Origin: Blautia sp. OF03-15BH
GTDB lineage: Bacteria > Bacillota > Clostridia > Lachnospirales > Lachnospiraceae
Reading direction: 5' to 3'
DNA length: 25,038 nucleotides
Assembly: GCF_003463065.1 (NCBI RefSeq)
Contig: NZ_QSCM01000023.1
Location: 1-25,038, forward strand
Position 1 is the stretch's first letter. Each line of letters opens with the position of its first letter. Shown one piece after another: positions 7,566-15,209 of this stretch. The notes beneath the pieces were generated by a model. It saw only the letters and a list, made by a program, of their open reading frames with translations, did not search any database and was not told the DNA's origin. The position numbers were made by a program, and so were the translations under genes.

Positions 7566-7865
7566 CCGAGCATCCTCCTCTTCTTAACTCTAAATCTTTC
7601 TTCCGAAGTATGCGGCTTCTGTGCTTCCCCTCTTTCACACAGCCTCCGCCTGCTCCCCGTCAAATGTCTGAGCAAGGAACAAATCCTCACATGATCGATC
7701 CCTGTCAGCCAAAATCTTGTCCGTCGCTCAGCCACTTGACGGGACCGTTGTGGCTTTTACTTCTCTTTAAGAAGAGGAGCCGCCGCTGAAAGCGCCAGCT
7801 CCTCTTCTTTTTTTGATCTCATAACTTTTTTGATTTCGCAGTTAACTTTTCCAGTCTTTTCCCGT
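7566..7865 (-). other. Structured intercistronic region between binding protein and permeases
   Basis: 300 bases without a credible gene. They hold two inverted repeats. One has 18-base arms at 7656-7673 and 7726-7743 matching at 16 of 18 positions. The other has perfect 12-base arms at 7769-7780 and 7798-7809 (AAGAAGAGGAGC) with an inner CGCT/AGCG. On the minus strand the second stem is not followed by a good U-run, so it more resembles a 3'-end-protecting or processing hairpin than a full terminator. On the plus strand it is followed by a T-run, but no plus-strand gene ends there. I saw no convincing promoter for the permeases. Confidence 0.7.
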
Positions 7866-9629
7866 TTATGCTGCGGTCTCAGTCTCAGTCTCAGTTTCAG
7901 CTACGGTCTCTGCTGCGGTCTCAGTCTCAGTTTCAGCTACGGTCTCTGCTGCCTCAGTTGCTGCTTCTGTCTCATCACCCTGGCTGGAACGAGCATAAGC
8001 TTCCTGATATACAGCGATCAGATCCTGCAGACCAGCTTTCTCAATAGAATCTTTGTAGCTGTCCCATTCGGAATCGATGTCTTTTGCACCAGTCATGAAT
8101 GCTACGGAATCACTCTCGATGATGTCAGCAATTTCTACTGCCATAATGGAGATGTTGGTAGACTCTTCATCGGTCAGTTTCATCTCATCAAAGAGTTTGA
8201 TGTTGCCGGTTCCGGCATACGGAGCATAGAGATCAGCACTTGCATCGTAGAGAAGTTTCTCAAGACCTTTAGAAGTATGAACATCAACGTTCGGATCTAC
8301 AGCCTGACCAAGACGATACTCAGCCGGAGCCACACGGATACCGATATCCTGCCAGTCATGGTTCTGAGTCTCCGCGCTGTAAGTATTCAGTACTTCATAT
8401 TTTGCAGGCTCACCATTCAGACCTACTTTTCCTTCCGGATTCAGTACCCAGTCGGTTCCCTCGTCAGCACCATACTGAGAGCAAAGGTCACCGGTCTCGC
8501 TGTAGAAGAAGTCTACCCAACGAAGAGCTGCTTCCGGATTCTCACATTTGTCGGTAATGCAGAATGCACCGCCGCTTACACCCGGGTTCGGGGTCTGGAA
8601 TGCGATTCTGGTTCCGTCCGGTCCTGCGATGGGTGCCATGCACTCATAGTCTTTGTAGAAGTCCGGGTTGCTGGCTGCGTCGATCATATCAGAAATGGTA
8701 CCTGCAGTGAAGAACAGCACCGGCTCATCAGCCTGGTTTACAAGAGTTTTCAGCTGCTCAGCGGTCTGAGTGAAGTCACCATCATAGATAGCACCCAGAT
8801 CATAGAGGCTCTTGATCCATTTCATTGCTTCTTTATAACGGTCATCGGTTGCCACACACTCGATCTCGTTGGTATCGGTGTTCAGCGCGATGGTATCCTT
8901 CTGGCTGGTGGTGTAGGAGGTGTTCGGCATCAGAACGAATGCATCGATCAGCCAGTCCTGCATACGGCTGTACCAACCCTGAGCAGCGCCGCCGATTGCT
9001 ACGCCATTGGGCTTGTACTCCAGGAATTTCTTGCAGACATCATAGAACTCATCAGTTGTGGTAGGAACATCAACGCCCATCTCATCCAGATAACGTTTGT
9101 TTACCCACATTTTTCTGCCGTACTGGCAGTGGTAGCAGACATTGATATTAGCCAGAGAGTAGATTTTTCCATCAGCCTCTTTTGTCATATCCAGACCATA
9201 AGGCTCCATTGTCTTTAAGTAATTCGGAACATTCTCTTCGGTCAGATAATCATCCAGAGGAATGATCATTCCTTCTTTTACGCCATATTTTGCCAGATCC
9301 GGAGAAACACCCAGAATAACATCCGGATAATCACCGGACTGCAGCATCAGGTTCAGCTTGTCGCTCCAGTCATCACGACCGCCAGTCAGGAAGTTCATGG
9401 TGATACCAGTCTTCTCTTCCATGTACTTGGTAAAGTCGTTGGTCTGAAGGTCCTCAACGTTCGGCATGGACATGGTGAAACAGTCAAACTCAAGGGTTCC
9501 GTCTTTCACTACCGGATAAGTTCCGGCCGGGTTCAGCTCTGCATCAGAAGCTGCTGCTGTCAGGCCTGTTCCGCCGATCATTCCGGCTACGAGCAGAAGA
9601 GCTGTTGCTTTGGCAAGATTTTTCTTCAT
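7866..9629 (-). CDS. Extracellular carbohydrate-binding protein of the ABC importer (LplA-like)
   Basis: A 587-aa solute-binding protein, the size of LplA/YtcQ-type proteins (about 500-600 aa), larger than ordinary sugar binders. The signal peptide is MKKNLAKATALLLVAGMIGG... with probable cleavage near LTAAA-SDAE. There is no lipobox cysteine, unusual for a Gram-positive binding protein, so membrane anchoring is unclear. The body (about 35-545) carries features of the family such as the aromatic-rich segment YSRMQDWLIDAF. The last 40 residues are a low-complexity acidic tail made of AAETVAETETET repeats. The start follows AAAAGGAGG. It captures the substrate and hands it to the two permeases encoded downstream. 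The regulator at 9948-12263 is the likely controller. Confidence 0.94.
   Translation of the reverse strand: MKKNLAKATALLLVAGMIGGTGLTAAASDAELNPAGTYPVVKDGTLEFDCFTMSMPNVEDLQTNDFTKYMEEKTGITMNFLTGGRDDWSDKLNLMLQSGDYPDVILGVSPDLAKYGVKEGMIIPLDDYLTEENVPNYLKTMEPYGLDMTKEADGKIYSLANINVCYHCQYGRKMWVNKRYLDEMGVDVPTTTDEFYDVCKKFLEYKPNGVAIGGAAQGWYSRMQDWLIDAFVLMPNTSYTTSQKDTIALNTDTNEIECVATDDRYKEAMKWIKSLYDLGAIYDGDFTQTAEQLKTLVNQADEPVLFFTAGTISDMIDAASNPDFYKDYECMAPIAGPDGTRIAFQTPNPGVSGGAFCITDKCENPEAALRWVDFFYSETGDLCSQYGADEGTDWVLNPEGKVGLNGEPAKYEVLNTYSAETQNHDWQDIGIRVAPAEYRLGQAVDPNVDVHTSKGLEKLLYDASADLYAPYAGTGNIKLFDEMKLTDEESTNISIMAVEIADIIESDSVAFMTGAKDIDSEWDSYKDSIEKAGLQDLIAVYQEAYARSSQGDETEAATEAAETVAETETETAAETVAETETETETAA
7871..7948 (+). 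repeat. Tandem repeat encoding the acidic C-terminal tail
   Basis: Two head-to-tail copies of a CTGCGGTCTCAG...CTACGGTCTCTG unit: 7871-7912 (42 bases) and 7913-7948 (36 bases). The first copy has one extra 6-base TCTCAG unit, a sign of slippage. The repeat is in frame and adds Ala-Glu-Thr-Val residues to the binding protein. Confidence 0.85.
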
Positions 9630-9668
9630 AAAATCTTCCTCCTTTTCTTATAGATTCACTTCTCCTTG

Positions 9669-9807
9669 TTGCGTGTGTTTTTGCAACACGCCTTAACTAC
9701 ATTCTGATTTTACCATTTTTTACAGCACTTTTACAAGGTACAGATTTTCAAAAGGGCATACATTTTTCATAAATCACCTGTTTTCGCTACTGTTTGCGTG
9801 TGTTTTT
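9669..9807 (-). promoter_or_regulatory. Promoter and candidate regulator sites of the binding-protein gene
   Basis: On the minus strand a weak -35 TTGTAA (9731-9736) and a -10 TAAAAT (9707-9712) are separated by 18 bases. Identical 14-base boxes (TTGCGTGTGTTTTT as read on plus) occur at 9794-9807, upstream of the -35, and at 9669-9682, in the leader. A weak -35 with flanking repeated boxes is what an AraC-type activated promoter would show. The leader also has a GCGTGT/ACACGC hairpin. Confidence 0.5.
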
Positions 9808-9821
9808 CCGTTTTTTTAGAC

Positions 9822-9848
9822 AAAAATAACCCCTTGTCACCAAGGAGT
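9822..9848 (-). terminator. Terminator of the AraC-type regulator gene
   Basis: On the minus strand, ACTCCTTG and CAAGGGGT (9841-9848 and 9829-9836) pair fully (one G-U), with a 4-base GTGA loop, followed by TATTTTTG. It lies about 100 bases after the regulator stop codon. The rest of 9849-9947 holds only an ATGGGC/GCCCAT dyad (9866-9878) of unknown role. Confidence 0.85.
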
Positions 9849-9947
9849 CACTTTTGACAGAGCAGATGGGCTGCCCATATTTTTTTACTTTTTCAAGCAT
9901 TCTTTATACGACTTTTTGTGTATAGTTCACTATATCTATCTCAAATA

Positions 9948-12263
9948 TCAGACCGTCTGCATCTTGCGGAAATCACTTGGCGGGATTCCCACCACGCGTT
10001 TAAAAGCTCGCCGGAAAGAATAGTCACTGCCGTAGCCAACCTTTTCCGCAGTCTCTTTTACCGCCACGCCATCTTTCAGAAGTTCACAGGCGCGTGCCAT
10101 ACGACGCTGCTCCAGATAGCTGCTGAAGGACATACCAAAACATAATTTGAAATCATTATACAGCTTTCTCTCCGGTTCTGCAAGCCATTCTGACAGCACA
10201 CTTAAATTCAGACTGGCATCTCCCAGATTTTCTTCGATGTAACCAGAGATTTTTTCCCTGTCCAGATCCACCACTGCCTCTTCTTTTTTCTCCTGCATCC
10301 GGGCACAGAGTGCTCTGGTCTCCCGCAAAAGTGCAAAAAGCGGTTCTTCCAGATAAACCTTTTGAGCAGCCTCCCGGAGTCTCCGGACTTCCGGATCTTC
10401 GGAATCTGCCGGGATACTCCGGAACAGGCAGCTTCGCAGGATCTCGATCGTGTGACGATAGGTGTACTGACTGTTTCCGGGCCGGAAATAGATCTTTTTT
10501 ATCTGATCGATCAGCTCTTCCAGCTGCTCCGCGCTGCCACTCTGGATCTGTTTCACCAGCTTCAGCTCCATATCAATGGTAACAAAGAGCGGCTGATCCA
10601 GCATCTGCTCCTTGGGAAGTTCGTCCGGAAGCACCGGCACGCGGATTCCACGGTAACGTGCAAATTCACTGATCCTGGAGGCGATCTCATACTGTCTGGC
10701 GATCTCCAGCGGTTCCTGCACAGCCGTACTGATACCCGTATAACTCTGTACTTTCAGACAACTGTAAAATTCATAGTTCATCTCTTCCAGAGCTTTTTTC
10801 AATTCTTCTGCCGGAAGTTCTTCGTCGCTCTGGATCAGAAGCACCATGGAAAGCTCACTGACGGAATAACGCCAGCACTTCCAGACGATATACTGTTCCA
10901 GAAGCCGATCGAGGATCGCACTGAATTCTTCCCGGCTCACATTGCTACCACTGCGAAGAGGATCCTCAAATTCCATATCCACTACATAGTAAAAACCCAT
11001 TTTCAACGGAAAGCCTGCCTTTTCCGCACCGGCCTCCAGCTGCTTTTCTGAATCATAACTGCCATAGAGCATTTTTCCAAGAAAATCTTCCCGAAGTATG
11101 CTTTCCTGCTGTTCTACTGTATTCTGCAGCTGATCCACCTCCGTCAGAAAGCTGTCAAAGCTGCTCCAGAACTGAAGGTGCTCCTTCTGGATCGTTTTTC
11201 CCTGAAGAAGCCGGTCTTTTAAGTCAAAAAACTCCTGTACCATTCCTTTTCTCTGGTGCCAGTAGGCCAGACAGACGATCATTCCGATAAAAACAGACAC
11301 AAAACAGAGCGAGATCGTCACATAACGCGTTGTCCCGATCTTACTTGTCAGCACACTCTTAGGAACATAAGAGACGATCCTCCACCCGTTATAGGAAAGA
11401 CTGGTACTGCAGGTGACAAGGCTGTTCTTTTTCCAGCCGTTTTCTTTCAGATGCTCCTCCAGACTTCCCGCTTCCTTTCCGTATAAAATGCTGCTTCCGT
11501 TACCGAAATCCTCTGCACAGGCAAGGATTTCCCCGTTTGCATTCACCAGTGCGACCACACCTGCCTCCCCTGCCAGGATCGGATGGAGCATTTTCGTGAT
11601 CCGGTTCCAGTTCAGCTGCACAACTACGATACAATCCACAAAAGGATTGGATGGATAACTCGCCCTGCCGGGGATCAAAAGAGAGATTTTTCCATCTTCA
11701 TCTTCGTGGCAGAAAACAGACTGTGCCGGATCCTGCTCATGATAATAAGCCATGAACTCATCATAGCTTCCAAATGGAAAATCTCCCAGTGTCGCCACTC
11801 CCCTCGCATCTTCCGGAATTACCTGAGGGATCTTAAGGATATAGCGGCTGTCCGAAATGAGGATGAATACATCTTCGATCACCTCATTCGTCAGTGCATA
11901 GTTTGGATAGGCCGTCGAAATGGTATACAGAGAATAGAATTCCTGCTCCTTGTTCTGCGGCCGTGCTTTCATAAGATAGTCAGAAAGACGTTTTTCTTTT
12001 CCTACGTAATAACCGACGTTCTGTGCTTCCTTCACTTCCCGGTCAAAGCTGTTTCCGACTTCTGTAACGACACTTTGGATCCGTTCCTTCTGTGTTTCCA
12101 CCATAGCATTTTTTGCAGTACAGTAGATTGCTATCACGGCCACAGCCGGTGCCAGAAGGATCAGAAGATAAGATCCCAGGAAATTCCTGGAGATTTTTCT
12201 TTTTTTATTCTCACTGAACTGTTGTTTGTTGTGATTTTTCCATTTTTTCATCTGCTCACTCAT
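9948..12263 (-). CDS. Membrane-bound AraC-family transcriptional regulator with extracellular sensor
   Basis: A 771-aa one-component regulator. A basic N-terminus is followed by membrane helix 1 (about 29-50), an extracytoplasmic Cache-like sensor (about 51-312), membrane helix 2 (about 313-335), a cytoplasmic linker, and a C-terminal AraC DNA-binding domain (about 670-771) with two helix-turn-helix units: LSVLSEWLAEPERKLYNDF and VAVKETAEKVGYGSDYSFRR. This layout is common for regulators encoded beside LplABC-like importers in Clostridia, and the importer promoter lies about 240 bases downstream. It presumably senses an external sugar and activates the importer. The start is ATG 12261-12263 behind GAGGACAGG; a second in-frame ATG four codons later is possible. 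No receiver domain or histidine kinase is visible, so it would act alone. Confidence 0.93.
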   Translation of the reverse strand: MSEQMKKWKNHNKQQFSENKKRKISRNFLGSYLLILLAPAVAVIAIYCTAKNAMVETQKERIQSVVTEVGNSFDREVKEAQNVGYYVGKEKRLSDYLMKARPQNKEQEFYSLYTISTAYPNYALTNEVIEDVFILISDSRYILKIPQVIPEDARGVATLGDFPFGSYDEFMAYYHEQDPAQSVFCHEDEDGKISLLIPGRASYPSNPFVDCIVVVQLNWNRITKMLHPILAGEAGVVALVNANGEILACAEDFGNGSSILYGKEAGSLEEHLKENGWKKNSLVTCSTSLSYNGWRIVSYVPKSVLTSKIGTTRYVTISLCFVSVFIGMIVCLAYWHQRKGMVQEFFDLKDRLLQGKTIQKEHLQFWSSFDSFLTEVDQLQNTVEQQESILREDFLGKMLYGSYDSEKQLEAGAEKAGFPLKMGFYYVVDMEFEDPLRSGSNVSREEFSAILDRLLEQYIVWKCWRYSVSELSMVLLIQSDEELPAEELKKALEEMNYEFYSCLKVQSYTGISTAVQEPLEIARQYEIASRISEFARYRGIRVPVLPDELPKEQMLDQPLFVTIDMELKLVKQIQSGSAEQLEELIDQIKKIYFRPGNSQYTYRHTIEILRSCLFRSIPADSEDPEVRRLREAAQKVYLEEPLFALLRETRALCARMQEKKEEAVVDLDREKISGYIEENLGDASLNLSVLSEWLAEPERKLYNDFKLCFGMSFSSYLEQRRMARACELLKDGVAVKETAEKVGYGSDYSFRRAFKRVVGIPPSDFRKMQTV

Positions 12264-12387
12264 CCTGTCCTCTAATCAAAACCCCAGTTACTGGCAATGG
12301 GGCATCAAGATGGTTGACGAAACGGTTCGTTTTATAGTACCATACTCTTAACAGAATTGCCCGAATCCGGCAATTCCTTCTTAATAT
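12264..12387 (-). promoter_or_regulatory. Upstream region of the AraC-type regulator
   Basis: Contains a perfect 8-bp inverted repeat GAATTGCC-N7-GGCAATTC (12354-12376) and, on the minus strand, TACTAT/TATAAA-like -10 candidates near 12332-12342, but no clear -35. A short CCCCA/TGGGG hairpin followed by TTTTG lies just before the ribosome binding site. The promoter call is tentative. Confidence 0.4.
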
Positions 12388-12531
12388 GTAACTGTTCAGA
12401 GCCAAGCAGATTTTCATGCAAAAGTGTGAATCATGCTTGCATGAACGAACACTTTTACATGGAAATCTATTCGGCGGATACGCCACACCGACGAAATGCG
12501 CAGCATTTTGGAGGTGGTTCTGAACAGTTAC
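12388..12531. mobile_element. 144-bp MITE with IS66-like ends
   Basis: Terminal inverted repeats of 17 bases, 16 matching (12388-12404 and 12515-12531), begin GTAACTGTTCAGA. Both sides are flanked by the direct repeat CTTAATAT (12380-12387 and 12532-12539), an 8-base target duplication. Ends starting GTAA and an 8-base duplication are the hallmarks of the IS66 family. No transposase is encoded. The centre is a 61-base hairpin (12408-12468) whose 20-base arms differ at two positions and whose loop contains TCATGC-TT-GCATGA. Two smaller stems (GGCG/CGCC and AAATGC/GCATTT) fill the right half. The IS66 family link is from memory of the ends; the insertion itself is seen directly. Confidence 0.85.
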
Positions 12532-12563
12532 CTTAATATTTCATCTCCAAAGGAGTTTTACTC

Positions 12564-12863
12564 ATGTTTTTCAGAAAAAAATCAGCTGCCCCCGCTCTGC
12601 CTTCTGTCCGGATCCTCGCCGGTGACCATGTTGTGTACGAAGGTCTTTTAAAAGACATCCCCATCAAAGAAACCGTGCTGATTGAAAAGAGCATCTATTT
12701 CTTTGACGATCCGGAACCCTGTTTTATTCACAGGGACGCTGTCCGTGTACGGCTTACAGAGGAGCTGCACCAGGAGCTTCTCCGTGAAAATAATGCAAAA
12801 CCCGGTCCTCTGCTGATCTCCTATACGGATCTTTCCGGCATCACTTCCTGCGAACTTCTGTGA
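12564..12863 (+). CDS. Hypothetical protein, 99 aa (only plus-strand gene)
   Basis: I do not recognise this family. The frame is supported by AAAGGAG eight bases before the ATG. The composition is that of a folded soluble protein: MFFRKKSAAPALPSVRIL, then a strand-rich section (HVVYEGLLKDIPIKE) and an acidic helix (TEELHQELLRE). There is no signal peptide, membrane segment or cysteine pair. It is the only gene on its strand in the window. It starts 24 bases after the MITE target duplication, so the insertion has replaced or displaced its original upstream region. It ends 4 bases before the stop codon of the convergent DsbD-like gene, and no terminator is visible on either side. Confidence 0.7.
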   Translation: MFFRKKSAAPALPSVRILAGDHVVYEGLLKDIPIKETVLIEKSIYFFDDPEPCFIHRDAVRVRLTEELHQELLRENNAKPGPLLISYTDLSGITSCELL

Positions 12864-12867
12864 AATC

Positions 12868-14412
12868 CTATTTCAGCAGAAAATATGCCGCATAGAAAAG
12901 AAACAGCAGACCGTTCAGAAGCTTGATAGCTCCCATGTGCTTCAGCATAAAGTCAGAAACTCTTCCGGTTCCTTTCGTTCTGGCGATGACTGCCAGGATC
13001 ACAACTGCCGGAATACTCATGGCCGTCACATAAACCATCAGTGTTCCAAGAAGAGAAAGCCACTGTTCCCTGGCGTTTCGCAGAAGATACAGGATCGAAG
13101 CCATATAAATCTGTCCGGTACAGAAAAATTCTCCTAAAGAAATAGCAATTCCCAGTCCCAAAATCAGAATCCCAAGAAAAGCCCCCTCCATGTGAGAGGC
13201 TTTTTTTAACATCTGATGATTCAGATGGCGGAGTTTTTTCGGCAGCTGCATCCGTACCTTGCCATATTCTGCTTTTCGTACATTCAGAAAATCCACGAAA
13301 TTCATCACTGCCACAAAAAGGAAGAGCAGGACCAGAATCCCATTCAGGATCTGTCCAAAGCGGCCGAGAAGATTCTGATCAACCCTTGAAGCCGCAAAGC
13401 AGATACCCAGTCCAAGACCCAGATAGGTCATATATTTTCCGATCAGATAAAGAATTCCGTTTTTCAAAACGGAAGCCTTTGTCGTGATCAGAATAGAAAA
13501 CAGCATCAGAAGCATGGAGATGGAGCAAGGATTAAAACCAGCCAGAAGACCGGCTCCAAAAAGCGTGGCCAGACTGGCCGCGGTCACGTTCTCTCCACTT
13601 TCCAGACTGTTCCATTTTTCTTCCAGCTTTTCATAGGGTGCTTCGCCTTTTTCCAGAAGTCCCGGTAAATTTTCCCGGATCTCATCCTTTCCGAGCAGCA
13701 CCACTTCTCCTGCAAAAACGGCCGGAACCTTTCCATCGTCCTGGTTTCGTCCAAATGTTCTCAGAAGTTCTTTAAAAAGGCGGATGTTCTCTCCCTCCGC
13801 CACATTCACCTCTGTCAGCGCAAACGATTCCTGCCCCTGAAGCTCCTTTAAATATTCCTTGATCTCTTCACAATCATTACAGGAATACGTGGTAAAAAGC
13901 AAAACTGCCGGTTCTTTTCCCTCTGCTTCGATAACTGGCAGACTCCATTCCGGATTTTCTTCAGAGGTCTTGTTTTTTTCTGTATTCTTTTCAGAAACTT
14001 CTATCGTTGTTTCTTCTCCAAACAAAACACTGTGAAGTTCCTGTTCTATCTTATCATAACCGCTCAGCCATTTTCCGTCAATATATAAAACGGGTAAAGT
14101 GACATCTGCCTTTTCTTTTCCGCTTTCCTTCAGTGCTTTCTCGTAAACATCTTCGTCTGCACTCTTGAAAACATTATAAGTGCGGATATCATAGGAAATG
14201 GAAGATTTTTCTTCTGTGGTCACACAACGGTTGAACAGGTCATAGAAATTTTCTTCTTCATGACAGGAGGCGCATACCTTCTCAAAGAAAAACCAGATCG
14301 TATGCGTTTTTTCCTCCGCTTTTACAAGGCTTCCTGTTAAAAAAACAGCAAAAAGTAAAAACAGACCCAACAAACAGGAAAAAAATTCCGTCTTTTTTCT
14401 ATTTTTTCTCAT
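12868..14412 (-). CDS. Double thioredoxin-like / DsbD-like (CcdA family) membrane protein
   Basis: A 514-aa predicted thiol-disulfide transfer protein. Signal peptide in residues 1-32 (cleavage near VKA-EE). A first extracytoplasmic thioredoxin-like domain has the active site C47-A-S-C50 and cis-Pro107. A second has C178-N-D-C181 and Pro230. A polytopic DsbD/CcdA-type domain (about 278-514) has the paired membrane cysteines Cys296 (AGFNPCS) and Cys431 (GEFFCTGQIY). Family knowledge: such proteins carry electrons from cytoplasmic thioredoxin across the membrane to extracytoplasmic thiol acceptors. Here two acceptor modules are fused in front rather than behind. It is the last gene of the fucosidase operon, 16 bases after the DeoR-type regulator. 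Its client is unknown; no cytochrome c genes are nearby. Confidence 0.88.
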   Translation of the reverse strand: MRKNRKKTEFFSCLLGLFLLFAVFLTGSLVKAEEKTHTIWFFFEKVCASCHEEENFYDLFNRCVTTEEKSSISYDIRTYNVFKSADEDVYEKALKESGKEKADVTLPVLYIDGKWLSGYDKIEQELHSVLFGEETTIEVSEKNTEKNKTSEENPEWSLPVIEAEGKEPAVLLFTTYSCNDCEEIKEYLKELQGQESFALTEVNVAEGENIRLFKELLRTFGRNQDDGKVPAVFAGEVVLLGKDEIRENLPGLLEKGEAPYEKLEEKWNSLESGENVTAASLATLFGAGLLAGFNPCSISMLLMLFSILITTKASVLKNGILYLIGKYMTYLGLGLGICFAASRVDQNLLGRFGQILNGILVLLFLFVAVMNFVDFLNVRKAEYGKVRMQLPKKLRHLNHQMLKKASHMEGAFLGILILGLGIAISLGEFFCTGQIYMASILYLLRNAREQWLSLLGTLMVYVTAMSIPAVVILAVIARTKGTGRVSDFMLKHMGAIKLLNGLLFLFYAAYFLLK

Positions 14413-14428
14413 TGGAAGCCTCTCCTCT

Positions 14429-15190
14429 CTAATATAAAATCACACCGGCATTTTCCAGCATACTTACCGTAGCCGGATCCGGCGTTTCATCACTGATGAT
14501 TCCGTCAATGTCATCAAAATGAGCAAATTTATAAGAATCATTAAAGTAAAATTTGTCTTTTTCCATTACAATGTATTTATGACGGCTGCTCTGCAAAGCC
14601 GCCCGTTTAGTCAGTCCGTCTTCCACTCCGAGAGTGGTAATAGAAGCATCTGTCAGATCCAGGCCACAGGTTCCTACAAAAGTCCGGTCAAAGCTGTATT
14701 GCCTGATCATTTCCATCGCCGCGGCTCCCATAAAACCATTGACGGTCTGATACATGATGCCGCCGGTCCCTACCGCCGTGATCAGCGGGCTTTTGGCCAG
14801 AACCTGGAGAATGTCGATCATATTGCTGACAACAACCACCCGCCGGTGTTTTTCCACCAGAAGCTCTGCCAGTTTAATGTTTGTGGTGGAAATATCCAGA
14901 AAAATGGTTTCATTATCCCGGATCAGTCCCAGCGCTTTTTCCGCAATAGCGGCCTTTTTCTCCACATTCACATTTCTCCGGTCAACCACATCCCGCTCCA
15001 AAGGATAATCCTGAGATAAAATCGCCCCGCCATAGGTCCTCTTCAGACATCCTGCATTTTCCAACACCTTCAAATCCTTCCGGATACAGTCATCCGTGAC
15101 CTGAAACTTCTCGCTCAGGTCACGGACTTTTACTTTTCCATGTTCATGCAGAGTCCGGAGGATCGCCTCGTGTCTTTCTTCAATAAACAT
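14429..15190 (-). CDS. DeoR/GlpR-family transcriptional regulator
   Basis: A 253-aa cytoplasmic regulator of normal family length. The N-terminal winged helix spans about residues 5-58, with the recognition segment VTDDCIRKDLKVLE (31-44) followed by the family-typical RTYGGA. The C-terminal sugar-phosphate-sensing domain contains EKKAIAEKA...FLDISTTNIKLAELL. Most family members are repressors released by a phosphorylated sugar. It is the fourth gene of the five-gene operon, 19 bases after the fucosidase, so it probably autoregulates the whole unit. A 22-base palindrome in the leader of the first gene (19841-19862) is one possible binding site, and AAAACGATAATAAA/AAAATGATAAAAAA boxes further upstream are another. 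The start is supported by AAAAGGAAC upstream. Confidence 0.93.
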   Translation of the reverse strand: MFIEERHEAILRTLHEHGKVKVRDLSEKFQVTDDCIRKDLKVLENAGCLKRTYGGAILSQDYPLERDVVDRRNVNVEKKAAIAEKALGLIRDNETIFLDISTTNIKLAELLVEKHRRVVVVSNMIDILQVLAKSPLITAVGTGGIMYQTVNGFMGAAAMEMIRQYSFDRTFVGTCGLDLTDASITTLGVEDGLTKRAALQSSRHKYIVMEKDKFYFNDSYKFAHFDDIDGIISDETPDPATVSMLENAGVILY

Positions 15191-15209
15191 GCGATGTTCC
15201 TTTTCTGCT

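Noticed and set aside
7871..7948. Possible CRISPR-like or minisatellite array
   Set aside because: The two units abut without spacers and are in frame inside a gene; it is a coding tandem repeat.
7830..9218. Plus-strand frame of 462 codons with Ser/Leu/Cys-rich start
   Set aside because: Antisense to the binding-protein gene; the odd N-terminus is only the complement of the acidic tail repeat.
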